From Alkalihalophilus pseudofirmus OF4 (GTDB lineage: Bacteria; Bacillota; Bacilli; Bacillales; Bacillaceae_D): a stretch of DNA of 64,000 bases. Positions within the stretch are counted from its first letter, which is position 1. Every line of letters starts with the position of its first letter. Shown piece after piece: positions 33,947 through 42,803 of the stretch. The translations under genes and the position numbers were made by a program. The stretch lies in assembly GCF_000005825.2 (NCBI RefSeq), contig NC_013792.1, forward strand, positions 186,001-250,000, written 5' to 3'. The notes under the pieces were generated by a model. That model was not told the origin of the DNA, did no database searches, and saw only the letters and a program-made list of their open reading frames with translations.

Positions 33947-33958
33947 AGGAGACATAGC

Positions 33959-34882
33959 ATGAAAATTAGACAAAGGAACAAGAACTTATTGTATGCAGGG
34001 TTAATAGGAGCGTTAAGTATTGCACTCATCTCTGCTGGAATCTTATATTTCATGTACAAAAACATGAAAGAATCAGAAGAGCTATTGATTCAGCAATACG
34101 AGGAAGAGTTAGAAGAGTTTCAGATATGGGCGGATCAACAAGTAAAAGCATTTACAGCTAACAGATACATCGAAGCGGGTGAAACAATCGAAGAAAATGA
34201 TTTAAGAGAAGTGCTTCTTTCTGCTGAAACAGCAGCTGAAGATATAACACATTATGATGAATTATTAGGGAGTATTGCAAAAGTAAATCTGGAACCAAGA
34301 ACAGTATTAACAGATAGCATCCTTTACTTTGAAGAAAGAACTCCGCGGGACCTACGGTTGGCTGAATATGCATTTATAGACTTACCCAGCAGAGTTGAAG
34401 TAGGGGATTTTGTAGACGTTCGTATTCAGTTTCCAAATGGTAACGATTATGTCTTGCTGTCAAAGAAGAAGGTAAAAGAGTTAAACGAGGATGTTGTTTG
34501 GTATGAAATGAACGAACAAGAACTGTTAACAATTAGCTCTGCAATTGTTGATGCATACCTAGAGAATGCGATTATCTACGCTTTAGCTTATGTAGAACCA
34601 TATGTACAAGATGAAAGCGTAGTGACGTATCCAGTTAAAGATAATGTACTGGAACTAATCGAAACTAGTCCTAACATTGTAGATCGTGCAAGGAATGAAC
34701 TCGAAGCTAGGAATCGTCAAAAGCTTGAGAATCAGCTAGAAGAATTAGAGTCTTCTGAGAGAGAGAAGTACCAACGTGAAAGCGAAAAAGAGCAAGAGGC
34801 AAGAGCAAATAGACAGCAAGAGGTCTTTGAAGCAGTCGATACAGTTAACCTAGATGTTGATGAAACAAATGATGAGGAGTGA
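33959..34882 (+). CDS. CpaB/SAF-domain pilus assembly protein
   Basis: 307 aa, with AAAGGAG before the ATG. One N-terminal membrane segment (LLYAGLIGALSIALISAGILYFM) is followed by a coiled coil. A SAF domain begins near residue 65 (ANRYIEAGETIEENDLREVLLSAE...SIAKVNLEPRTVLTDS), as in CpaB/RcpC and FlgA. The C-terminal 60 residues are a Glu/Arg/Gln-rich coiled coil. CpaB proteins act outside the membrane in Tad pilus assembly. It lies 12 bases after the CpaE-like gene and overlaps the next by a few bases. Confidence 0.75.
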   Translation: MKIRQRNKNLLYAGLIGALSIALISAGILYFMYKNMKESEELLIQQYEEELEEFQIWADQQVKAFTANRYIEAGETIEENDLREVLLSAETAAEDITHYDELLGSIAKVNLEPRTVLTDSILYFEERTPRDLRLAEYAFIDLPSRVEVGDFVDVRIQFPNGNDYVLLSKKKVKELNEDVVWYEMNEQELLTISSAIVDAYLENAIIYALAYVEPYVQDESVVTYPVKDNVLELIETSPNIVDRARNELEARNRQKLENQLEELESSEREKYQRESEKEQEARANRQQEVFEAVDTVNLDVDETNDEE

Positions 34883-34887
34883 TAGGG

Positions 34888-35577
34888 ATGAAAAAGGTAC
34901 TGTTTTTAGGTTCAAGAGATAAGACAGATCTTGTTATGTATGTTGGGCAAGTATTATCTAAGTTGGATTTAAGAGTCTTGATTGTTGATGGTACCGAGAA
35001 AGAGAAGCATGTGAAAACCTATAATGCTGAAATGGATCACAGATTAACTGACTTTCACGGTGTTGATATAGTGCCTTCGGCTGGATCTAAAAAGAATTTA
35101 GAAGCAACTCTAAAGGTATATAAAGAGTCCCTTAGCACTTACGATGTAGTTATTTATGACTTAGATCAAATTGCTGGTTTAGAGGGCTGGGAAGAGTTTA
35201 GTCATCGAATTTATGTTACAGATTATTCAAAACTTACATTGCGGCAAGATAAAGAAATATTTAATTATTACGCGACAAAATTTGATGATATGGAATTCAC
35301 TAGAGTTGTTTTTGAGGTAGATAGTTCTGTTGATGAATTTTACATTGACCAATCACTTGACTATAAGCCTAAATGGACAGCCTTAGATTACTTCATACCT
35401 TTAGATGATCGGGATGAGGCGAATAAAATAAACATGCACTACGATATGATCCCTTCATTAAAAAAGCTTACTAGGCCATATAAGAGCTTTTTAGCCTCAT
35501 TTATTAGTGTGATGAATGAGACACATACTAAAGATGTGAAAATCAGCATGAAAACTGTAGAGAGGAGTGTTTCTTAA
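34888..35577 (+). CDS. MinD/ParA-like protein lacking a normal P-loop
   Basis: 229 aa from MKKVLFLGSRDKTDLVMYVGQ, chosen for GAGGAGTG upstream. The first strand-loop-helix and LDLRVLIVDGTEKEK, then YDVVIYDLDQIAGL, follow the MinD/ParA fold. The loop GSRDKTD does not match a nucleotide-binding Walker A. It may be a degenerate regulatory partner. It overlaps its neighbours on both sides within the Tad-like operon. Its place corresponds to extra TadZ-like genes seen in some Firmicute Tad loci. Confidence 0.6.
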   Translation: MKKVLFLGSRDKTDLVMYVGQVLSKLDLRVLIVDGTEKEKHVKTYNAEMDHRLTDFHGVDIVPSAGSKKNLEATLKVYKESLSTYDVVIYDLDQIAGLEGWEEFSHRIYVTDYSKLTLRQDKEIFNYYATKFDDMEFTRVVFEVDSSVDEFYIDQSLDYKPKWTALDYFIPLDDRDEANKINMHYDMIPSLKKLTRPYKSFLASFISVMNETHTKDVKISMKTVERSVS

Positions 35578-36398
35578 TGGCAAATATCGCATTTTGGGGT
35601 ACGGTCCATGGACAAGTAGCAACTACGACAAATATCATAACCGCTGCTCATTATTCTACATTAGAGTACGATGTTAAAGCGTTGTTAACACAAACTCATT
35701 GGAGTCACTCTACTTTAGAGAAATCAATTACCAAAGAAAATAGTTCGAATACTTTCTTTAATGATACAGGAATAGATGCCTTAGAGCGTTTAGCAAGGAG
35801 TAACCGATTGACAGCAAAAGCTATCCCTGATTATACAGAATCGATAATGAGTGATCGACTGGACCTTTTACCAGGTACTACAAAAAAAGATGAGAGTTTG
35901 TTTGCTAACGTTGAAGACGTGATGTCAAAGATAATGACTGTGGCTAAAAATGAATACGATTTTTCTTTCTTTGATATAAATAGCGGCACTCAGAATGAGT
36001 TAAGTAAAATCGTACTTAATCATGCTGACCTGGTTGTTGTGAACCTTAACCAAAACAAACATGTACTTGATCGCTTTTTTAACAAAGAAGATTATGTCTC
36101 CGCATTAGACCAAAAGCCATACATTATCGTGATTTCCCAATATGATGAACAATCTAGAATGACACTAAAAAATATAAAGAGAAAATACAAAGTTAATGTA
36201 CCTATTGTAGGCATTCCGTATTGTAGTCAATTAAGAGATGCTATGAATGAAAACCGTATGACGGAATTTTTGATTAGATCCCATAACTCTACTAAAAAGC
36301 ATCATGACTATAAATTCAGACAAAGCGCACTTAAACTTGTAAATCTAATTTATAAGCTCTCGCAAAAGAAAACTGAGACGATACAAGGTGCTTCATAA
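35577..36398 (+). CDS. ParA/MinD-like ATPase homologue
   Basis: 273 aa. Begins MANIAFWGTVHGQVATTTNIITAAHYS, a deviant Walker A position in which GQVATT replaces GKGGVGKT. SFFDINSGTQNELSKIVLNHADLVVVNLNQNKHVLD is the Walker B and switch region of this fold. The start overlaps the previous stop by one base and its stop is adjacent to the cpaF start, so it is part of the same operon. Probably a localisation or regulatory subunit of the pilus apparatus. The lack of a clear Lys makes ATPase activity uncertain. Confidence 0.62.
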   Translation: MANIAFWGTVHGQVATTTNIITAAHYSTLEYDVKALLTQTHWSHSTLEKSITKENSSNTFFNDTGIDALERLARSNRLTAKAIPDYTESIMSDRLDLLPGTTKKDESLFANVEDVMSKIMTVAKNEYDFSFFDINSGTQNELSKIVLNHADLVVVNLNQNKHVLDRFFNKEDYVSALDQKPYIIVISQYDEQSRMTLKNIKRKYKVNVPIVGIPYCSQLRDAMNENRMTEFLIRSHNSTKKHHDYKFRQSALKLVNLIYKLSQKKTETIQGAS

Positions 36399-38282
36399 AT
36401 GAATACCACGCTAAATTTCATACTTATTGCGATAGTCATACTATGTGGCATCATATTGTTCGCGTTAAAACTGAAAGGTCGTAGTAGAGAAGTTGAACCA
36501 AAGGATAATACCGACAAGAGGCTCTACACTATGGAACAAGTCGCCCTGTATGTTAAAGAAACCATCAATAATATGGGAACAACGAACATTCACGATTTGG
36601 GTTTATCGAAAGCTGAGTTTGAAAGAAGAAAACGGAAGCAATCTGAATTAGAGTTTGCTCTAAAAAACTGTAACACCGGAGATTTAAATAATAAGACGTA
36701 TGTTAAAGAATTTATTTTCGATCTCTTAGCAAAAACGTACGACTTTAATGAAGTAAATATAAATTACCCCATTCCCTTTAACGATGTAGAAGAGCTAACT
36801 TCTAGAGACAAGTTTGATATCTTGCTCCACATCTACAAAAAAAAGCATGGATTTGATGGATTAAGTATCTTATTTGATAAGTATGAGCTTGCAGCAATGA
36901 AACAAGTTATTGAAGATGGGGTCGATTCCTTTATTGTAACTAACAGTGAAATATCCTCGACCTTTGAAAAAGAAATTTACAATACTCAAGCCCTAACGTT
37001 TGAGGATAAGTTACAGATTATTACACAGCGAATTTATGCTCATTACAAAGGTTTCGGTGTAATTGATGAGATTAGAGATATGAACATTGACGGGGTTTCA
37101 GGGGGAGTTTCAGGTCTTCCTCCTAGTGTAACTGATTTTGATGAAGAAAAAGATTTAATAGATTCGCTTAGTAAAAGACCTTCCGTTCTAGAAAGTATTT
37201 GGGTGATGTACAAAGGTAAAACTATTCATCTTTCATTTCTAACTTTTGGGAAGGAAAGCGAACTAAGAAGGGTCGTACAATCTATTCATAAATTCAAAAA
37301 CCCTGGGCAATTATCTGAGTCTAATCCTTATATAGTAAATGAAATGGCAGATGGATCACGTGTCGTGGTAGTACGTCCTAACTTTGCAGAGTCTTATGCA
37401 TTTTTCATTCGTAAATTCGATCTTCCTTCAGCTTCACTAGAATCTTTAATCCAACACGAAAATAGTGAGCTAGTGATTAAATTACTAAAGTTTTTAATGG
37501 CTGGTTGTCGAGTTACAGGAATAACAGGGTCACAGGGTTCAGGTAAAACGACTTTATTAATGGCATTAGTCAAATATATTCCTGCACCTTTAACATTACG
37601 TTTACAAGAAATGGCATTCGAGTTGAATATCAGAAAAATTTATCCTCAACGTAACATCTTGTCATTTCAGGAGACCAAGAATGTGACTGGTCAAGAAGGT
37701 CTTGATATCCAAAAGAAAACAGATGGATCGGTTAATATCCTTGGGGAGGTTGCAACCGATGCTGTAGCTGCTTGGATGATTCAAATGTCTCAAGTTGCTT
37801 CGTTATTTACAGTGTTTACACACCATGCTAATACACACAAATTACTTATCGAGTCTTTACGTAATTCGCTGCTTAAATCAGGAATGTTCAATAATGAAAA
37901 AATCGCTGAAGAGCAAGTTATTAACGTAGTCAACTTCGATATTCATTTGAAAAGAGACTACCATGGTAATCGCTATATTGAGCGAATCACTGAATGTATT
38001 CCGTTAGACAATGATTCTGATTATCCGCAAGGCTGGAAGGATTGTACTACTGAGTCTGATAGGACTGCAGCAATGTATGAGACTATGAGCGAATTCTTTA
38101 GAAGAATGACCGACAGAAGGTTATACGAGAGTAGAAATATTATTGAGTTTAGAGAAGGGAAATATGTACCTGTTCATCCAATAAGCGACGCACAATTGGA
38201 TCAAATGAGTGCTTATCTATCTAGAGATCAAATGGATGAACTAACAAGCTTCTTTAAAAAGTACTGGGAGGAGGTAGCTTAA
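36399..38282 (+). CDS. CpaF/TadA-type secretion ATPase
   Basis: 627 aa. An N-terminal membrane segment (LNFILIAIVILCGIILFAL), unusual for CpaF, precedes a cytoplasmic region. The VirB11/CpaF ATPase domain has Walker A GITGSQGSGKTTLLMAL near residue 377, the Asp/His boxes and LGEVATDAVAAWMIQMSQVASLFTVFTHHANT with the conserved His box. It energises pilus assembly or secretion. It is longer than typical CpaF (about 450 aa) because of the N-terminal extension. It abuts the ATPase-like gene upstream and the TadB/C gene downstream. Confidence 0.82.
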   Translation: MNTTLNFILIAIVILCGIILFALKLKGRSREVEPKDNTDKRLYTMEQVALYVKETINNMGTTNIHDLGLSKAEFERRKRKQSELEFALKNCNTGDLNNKTYVKEFIFDLLAKTYDFNEVNINYPIPFNDVEELTSRDKFDILLHIYKKKHGFDGLSILFDKYELAAMKQVIEDGVDSFIVTNSEISSTFEKEIYNTQALTFEDKLQIITQRIYAHYKGFGVIDEIRDMNIDGVSGGVSGLPPSVTDFDEEKDLIDSLSKRPSVLESIWVMYKGKTIHLSFLTFGKESELRRVVQSIHKFKNPGQLSESNPYIVNEMADGSRVVVVRPNFAESYAFFIRKFDLPSASLESLIQHENSELVIKLLKFLMAGCRVTGITGSQGSGKTTLLMALVKYIPAPLTLRLQEMAFELNIRKIYPQRNILSFQETKNVTGQEGLDIQKKTDGSVNILGEVATDAVAAWMIQMSQVASLFTVFTHHANTHKLLIESLRNSLLKSGMFNNEKIAEEQVINVVNFDIHLKRDYHGNRYIERITECIPLDNDSDYPQGWKDCTTESDRTAAMYETMSEFFRRMTDRRLYESRNIIEFREGKYVPVHPISDAQLDQMSAYLSRDQMDELTSFFKKYWEEVA

Positions 38283-40337
38283 TTGATTCTTGAACTAATT
38301 TTCGCAACAGTAGTTCTGGGATTTTTACTGAACGTATTGATGTACAAAATACTAAGTAAACGATTCCCTAAAAAGAAGAAAGAATTAAGGCCTGTAGATC
38401 TTCTCCCTTCAAAAAAGAAAGGAACCCAGTGGTTCAACAAGGTCACCCAGAAACTATATGTCAGCATGATGAGGATTCCAATCCTTAAGAATTATGTGTT
38501 GAAAATCCGAATCCGTTTAGAGGCTATCAATAGTTATGATGAATATTCGATTAGGAAAGAAACAGCCAAGATTGTAGCTGCCGTCTTAATCATAGCTATC
38601 TCACTTATTCTACTAATGATTATATTCAGTAGAAGTTATGTAGCTGTTTTTTGGTTGACCTTAGGTTTGATTTTTTTGAATGGTGTGTTTGTAGATTTTT
38701 TTATTCATCGTTTAGAAGATCGAATGCTAAGAGAGTTGCAAACGTTCATTACTGCATTAAGACATCGATTCCAACATTTAAAAGTTGTCGATGAAGCAAT
38801 GTATGAGGCGGCGCAGGTTTCTTCATTTGAAATGAAACTACAAGCTGAAAGAATTTATGAAGTATTAATCTCTACTGAGATTAAAGAAAAACTTTCAGAA
38901 TATGAAGATACAGCGCCTAATAGGTTTTTGAAAGCTTTGGCTGCCATTTCAGTAATGGTGATGGAGCAAGGGGATAGGAAGACGGATAAGGGATCTGTTT
39001 ATCTTAATGGATTAGCTGGAATTTCTCGTGAATTGAATTTTGAAGTATCAAGGCGCACCCAATTGAACTGGGTTTTAAAAGGACTTTCAGTTTTAACGGT
39101 GGTACCAGTATTTTTTGCGATACCGATTAAAACTTGGGCTACAACCTATTTTCCGGTGATGATCGATTTTTACCAAAACCGCATAGGACTCTTTTTGGAG
39201 ATCATCGTATATGTCACTCTTGTTATCTGTTACTTACTAATTAGGAAAATGCGTGAAATACAAGAAAGTAAGTATACAGTGGGTGTTAAAAGAAATCCCC
39301 TTGTAAAAAGAGTATATGAGGTTCGCTTTATTAAGAAGTTTGTGGATTTGTTTGTACCTTCCTATCATGAAAAACAATATTACAAACAAACCATCTTGTT
39401 AAAGGAAGCTAATTCTCCATTGAAAGTGGAATGGCTAACCTTACAAAGACTTAGTTTAGTAGTATCGGCATTCCTCATCTTTATTGGGTTTATCTTATAC
39501 AGTAATCACGTTAAAACTAACAATATTTTGTTCTCACCAACATCCTTAAATGCCTTTGGATTAATGGATGAGCAACAACTAGGAGAAGCTCTAGAGTTAA
39601 CTGCATATGATCGTGAAATGATCGATCATTTAAAGGAGGTGAGAATTACTGATAGACAAGACGTAATTGAAACGGTTAGTGAGGACTTGGGGATTGATCC
39701 AGGAGATTCTTTAGCCATTGTAACCGGTAACCGAATACACAATAAGATACTGAACCTTGAGAACACTTATTTAAAATGGTGGGAGCTAGTGGTAGGGGCT
39801 GCTTTAGCCTATGTAGCTTACTATATCCCAATTGGTTTGTTACATTTCCAACGATTCTTTAGAAAAAGGGAAATGGAAGAAGAGGTTCATCAGTTTAACA
39901 CTATTATTTCGGTTTTATCAAAATTCGATCGTATCACTGTTTATGAGATTGTTGAATGGATGGAGAGATTCTCTGTAATGTTTAAAGATCCTCTTCGCAG
40001 AACCATTCTTACATACGATAGTGGTCCAGAAGAAGCATTATCACAACTAAAGAAAGATGTGTCATTTCCTGCGTTTACACGTACAGTTGATCGTTTAGTA
40101 TTAGCGGTTAATAGAATCTCTATTGAAGAAGCATTCGAAGATCTCGATATTGAACAACAGTTTCACACTGAGCAGAGGGATCATTATAACAAGAGGATGA
40201 TTGAGAATAAGAAGTTGTGGGGAAACATGATTGGCCTTACACCGATTATTGTTCTTGTTATTTTTTACTTAGTGGTACCTCTAATTTGGGTAAGTATTCA
40301 AAACTTAAATCAAACAATTTTCAATCTAACATCATAA
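38283..40337 (+). CDS. TadB/TadC-like platform membrane protein
   Basis: 684 aa with a TTG start after GGAGG. Membrane segments occur at about residues 1-18, 95-145, 260-275, 290-312, 390-410, 495-515 and 655-675. Two cytoplasmic T2SF-like helical parts (residues 150-235: LRELQTFITALRHRFQHLKVVDEAMYEAAQ; and 530-640: EVHQFNTIISVLSKFDRITVYEIVEWMERFS) suggest that TadB and TadC are fused into one protein. Such platform proteins couple CpaF to pilin extraction. Directly follows cpaF. Confidence 0.75.
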   Translation: MILELIFATVVLGFLLNVLMYKILSKRFPKKKKELRPVDLLPSKKKGTQWFNKVTQKLYVSMMRIPILKNYVLKIRIRLEAINSYDEYSIRKETAKIVAAVLIIAISLILLMIIFSRSYVAVFWLTLGLIFLNGVFVDFFIHRLEDRMLRELQTFITALRHRFQHLKVVDEAMYEAAQVSSFEMKLQAERIYEVLISTEIKEKLSEYEDTAPNRFLKALAAISVMVMEQGDRKTDKGSVYLNGLAGISRELNFEVSRRTQLNWVLKGLSVLTVVPVFFAIPIKTWATTYFPVMIDFYQNRIGLFLEIIVYVTLVICYLLIRKMREIQESKYTVGVKRNPLVKRVYEVRFIKKFVDLFVPSYHEKQYYKQTILLKEANSPLKVEWLTLQRLSLVVSAFLIFIGFILYSNHVKTNNILFSPTSLNAFGLMDEQQLGEALELTAYDREMIDHLKEVRITDRQDVIETVSEDLGIDPGDSLAIVTGNRIHNKILNLENTYLKWWELVVGAALAYVAYYIPIGLLHFQRFFRKREMEEEVHQFNTIISVLSKFDRITVYEIVEWMERFSVMFKDPLRRTILTYDSGPEEALSQLKKDVSFPAFTRTVDRLVLAVNRISIEEAFEDLDIEQQFHTEQRDHYNKRMIENKKLWGNMIGLTPIIVLVIFYLVVPLIWVSIQNLNQTIFNLTS

Positions 40338-40352
40338 TGGGAGTGGATACAA

Positions 40353-40805
40353 ATGGATTCAGTAACTAAGGCAATAATTTTCGGAGCAAGTCTATTAATG
40401 GCCATTGCTTTTATCACGATCGGAGTACAATTATTTGGCACATCGACAGAAGCTTCAAAAGCAGCTACTAACGACTATTCAAGCATTCAAACAGAACTTT
40501 CAGAACAAAAATACTTAGCATTTGAAGGCACAACGGTATCAGGTTCTCAAGTAGGTAACGCAATTAGACGTTTCCAGAATGAAGATAACTTCGGTATCCA
40601 AGTAATTACAGGGAAGAACTCAACTGGAACATGGTATCACCATGACGCGAGTAACAGTGATAATGTATCACCGGTTGATAATAACCCAGCAAACATTACA
40701 AAGCCCGATTCGATTGAGTACGTAAATTCATCTGGATCATTCAAATCTTCAGTCATTCGTGATAGCAACCATGTTATTAGAGGGATTGTTTTCACACAAA
40801 ACTAA
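40353..40805 (+). CDS. Pilin-like protein (probable major subunit)
   Basis: 150 aa. The N-terminus MDSVTKAIIFGASLLMAIAFITIGVQLFGTSTEA is a pilin-type hydrophobic helix that follows a short polar leader. The rest is a Gly/Ser/Asn-rich soluble domain (DNFGIQVITGKNSTGTWYHHDASN...). The Flp-type cleavage motif G-x-x-x-x-E-Y is not seen. It is the first of four small proteins with one N-terminal membrane helix after TadB/C, where pilin genes are found in Tad operons. Spacing and a site GGGAGTGG support expression. Confidence 0.65.
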   Translation: MDSVTKAIIFGASLLMAIAFITIGVQLFGTSTEASKAATNDYSSIQTELSEQKYLAFEGTTVSGSQVGNAIRRFQNEDNFGIQVITGKNSTGTWYHHDASNSDNVSPVDNNPANITKPDSIEYVNSSGSFKSSVIRDSNHVIRGIVFTQN

Positions 40806-40818
40806 GGGGTTTTAGCAT

Positions 40819-41208
40819 ATGACATCTCTTACGAAAGTTATAGTATTTGCAGTTACAGTGGCTATGGTTATAGCTTCTGTGACTGCAACTCTTCACATAT
40901 ATCAAACGCTTAATCAGGGGTATGAACAGGTTCAATCGTTAAGTACATCAAGAGAGGTTATTCAAACCTTAGAAATACCAGAGGAACGATTGTTTCAAGC
41001 AGACGAAGTGCTATTTTATTTATACCAAAATCACCAATCCCCTTATTTTATAAGAGTTAATAATACGGATTACCCTTCTACTTTTAAAATAGCAGATATC
41101 AATGTTAATAGCATCTTAAGTGAACCTTATTATATGCGCACTATCCATTACGATTCTACAGGTATTATTCACATGATTGAATTCAAAGGAGGAGTAGACA
41201 ATGCCTAA
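40819..41208 (+). CDS. Minor pilin-like protein
   Basis: 129 aa. The N-terminal helix MTSLTKVIVFAVTVAMVIASVTATLHIYQTLNQGYEQV resembles that of the preceding pilin-like protein (both begin with a short polar stretch, TK(A/V)I-F). A small polar domain follows. It overlaps the next gene by eight bases. Likely a pseudopilin or minor subunit of the Tad-like pilus; family not otherwise recognised. Confidence 0.6.
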   Translation: MTSLTKVIVFAVTVAMVIASVTATLHIYQTLNQGYEQVQSLSTSREVIQTLEIPEERLFQADEVLFYLYQNHQSPYFIRVNNTDYPSTFKIADINVNSILSEPYYMRTIHYDSTGIIHMIEFKGGVDNA

Positions 41209-41755
41209 TCCCGTTTCATTTATTGCTTCATTTTTTATAGCTATCGCGGTGATGGTTGTATTCCCCTTGTATCAATTACTAGATAGGCAGGAAGATCAAG
41301 CTCAAATCCTTGCTCAAACTGCTACCGTGTCATTCGTAGATAGTGTACGTAATAAAGGATACATTACTCCGAATATGTATGAGGAATATTTTCAGCTTCT
41401 TCATTCTTCTGGCTATACGTTTGATATAGAAATAGAACATCAAGCAAAATCGTACCATCCAGTATACGAAGATCCGGCAAACCCTTCTACCTTCACTGGT
41501 GAGTATATAGTTACGTACGACCATTATTACAATTCGCAAATCTTAGAGATTTTATTCCCTGATAATACGTTGCAGCAGGATAATGTTACAAGAAGGTACG
41601 AGCTCATTGCAGGCGATTTCATTAATGTGAGAGTGAAAAATAGTACGTATACTCCAGTCAGCATTTTAAGGGATGCCGTTACAAATCATGCTAGTGACGA
41701 TCCGACATCCATCCATATTCTATATGGAGGTATGGTTCATAATGAAGATTACTGA
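41201..41755 (+). CDS. Pilin-like protein
   Basis: 184 aa. One N-terminal membrane segment (VSFIASFFIAIAVMVVFPLYQLLDRQEDQAQILAQTATVSFVDSVRNKGYIT) leads into an exported domain of about 145 residues with several Tyr-rich strands. The Ser/Ala helix with QTATVSFVDSVRNKGYIT recalls TadE/TadF-type pseudopilins. The gene overlaps both neighbours (8 bases before, 14 after). An AAAGGAGGAG lies just before the start. Confidence 0.6.
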   Translation: MPNPVSFIASFFIAIAVMVVFPLYQLLDRQEDQAQILAQTATVSFVDSVRNKGYITPNMYEEYFQLLHSSGYTFDIEIEHQAKSYHPVYEDPANPSTFTGEYIVTYDHYYNSQILEILFPDNTLQQDNVTRRYELIAGDFINVRVKNSTYTPVSILRDAVTNHASDDPTSIHILYGGMVHNEDY

Positions 41756-42734
41756 TTTAATTCTCTTATTTTTTATTTTCCTTATTCCTATTACATTTGG
41801 TTTAGGCATTAAAAGTTTCTTTGTAAAGGAAGCTATCTACTTAAGTAATACATATGATACTGCAATGACAACTGCCACCATCGATGCTACCAGAAGCTTA
41901 TTAATGAATGAGCGTCAAGAGTATGAAAGTGGCTACCAATCAGCAAAGTACGCAAGTGTCAATTTAGAACAAGCAGGAGAAACCTTTTTCCATACTCTAT
42001 ATAACAATTTTGGAGTAGTGGATGATCCTATTGGACAAGGAACACTGAAAGCCTTTTTACCGGCACTAGCAGTGCTAGGATATGACGCTCTTCACTTATA
42101 TGTAGTGGATGAACATAAGGATGTAAATGGAATGACGATAAAAGAACATAAGTGGCTGCCGCCGATACCATTTACGTATAAGGATACTCAAGGCAACCTT
42201 ATTTACTTTACGTTAGATGATCAAGTGACGATCTATGATGTGGAAACTAAGGAGTGGGATGAAGGGAAGCGCGATGAACTAGCAACCTATTATAATATTC
42301 CCTTGCTACATGATAAAACGCTTTTTGAAGAGGTAAGAAAGAATACGATTGTCCATGCTTTCCAAGATGAGGTCGCGTTTTATATAAACGAACATAATAC
42401 GTATGCCCGTCAGATGGGAATAACCTATCAATTTACATTACCAACGATCAGCCAGGAAGATTGGTTAAATAGTATTGATGATATTGGGGTTTTAAGTTTC
42501 CTACAAGGAATCCCTTTAGGGTTGGATCAAGAATACAACAACTATGCCTTTGGAGGTGGGCGACTCGTTAGGAACCATAATTTTGAGGGGGTGATTGAAA
42601 ACGGGGTGAGGACAGCTTATCGTTCAGATTGCCAGCATGGTAGACAAGTATATCAAACGTTTTCGAATGCAAAGCAGGCAGCCGAATCAGGTTACTTTAT
42701 ATCTAGGTCTAGGTGTAATGTCGGTGGAAATTAG
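41742..42734 (+). CDS. TadE/TadG-like exported protein
   Basis: 330 aa from MKITDLILLFFIFLIPITFGLG, selected for the GGAGG upstream; the longer frame from 41673 lies inside the previous gene. The N-terminal membrane segment is followed by an extracellular domain of about 300 residues with SNTYDTAMTTATIDATRSLLMNE, a helix often seen in TadE/TadG proteins. It is the last gene of the Tad-like operon. Four Asn/Gln and two Cys residues lie near the end (SDCQHGRQ, SRCNVGG). Confidence 0.6.
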   Translation: MKITDLILLFFIFLIPITFGLGIKSFFVKEAIYLSNTYDTAMTTATIDATRSLLMNERQEYESGYQSAKYASVNLEQAGETFFHTLYNNFGVVDDPIGQGTLKAFLPALAVLGYDALHLYVVDEHKDVNGMTIKEHKWLPPIPFTYKDTQGNLIYFTLDDQVTIYDVETKEWDEGKRDELATYYNIPLLHDKTLFEEVRKNTIVHAFQDEVAFYINEHNTYARQMGITYQFTLPTISQEDWLNSIDDIGVLSFLQGIPLGLDQEYNNYAFGGGRLVRNHNFEGVIENGVRTAYRSDCQHGRQVYQTFSNAKQAAESGYFISRSRCNVGGN

Positions 42735-42803
42735 ACGATATATAGGTATAAACATATAATGAAATTATAGGAAATTATACTTATTATTCAGAGGAGTGAC
42801 GTT

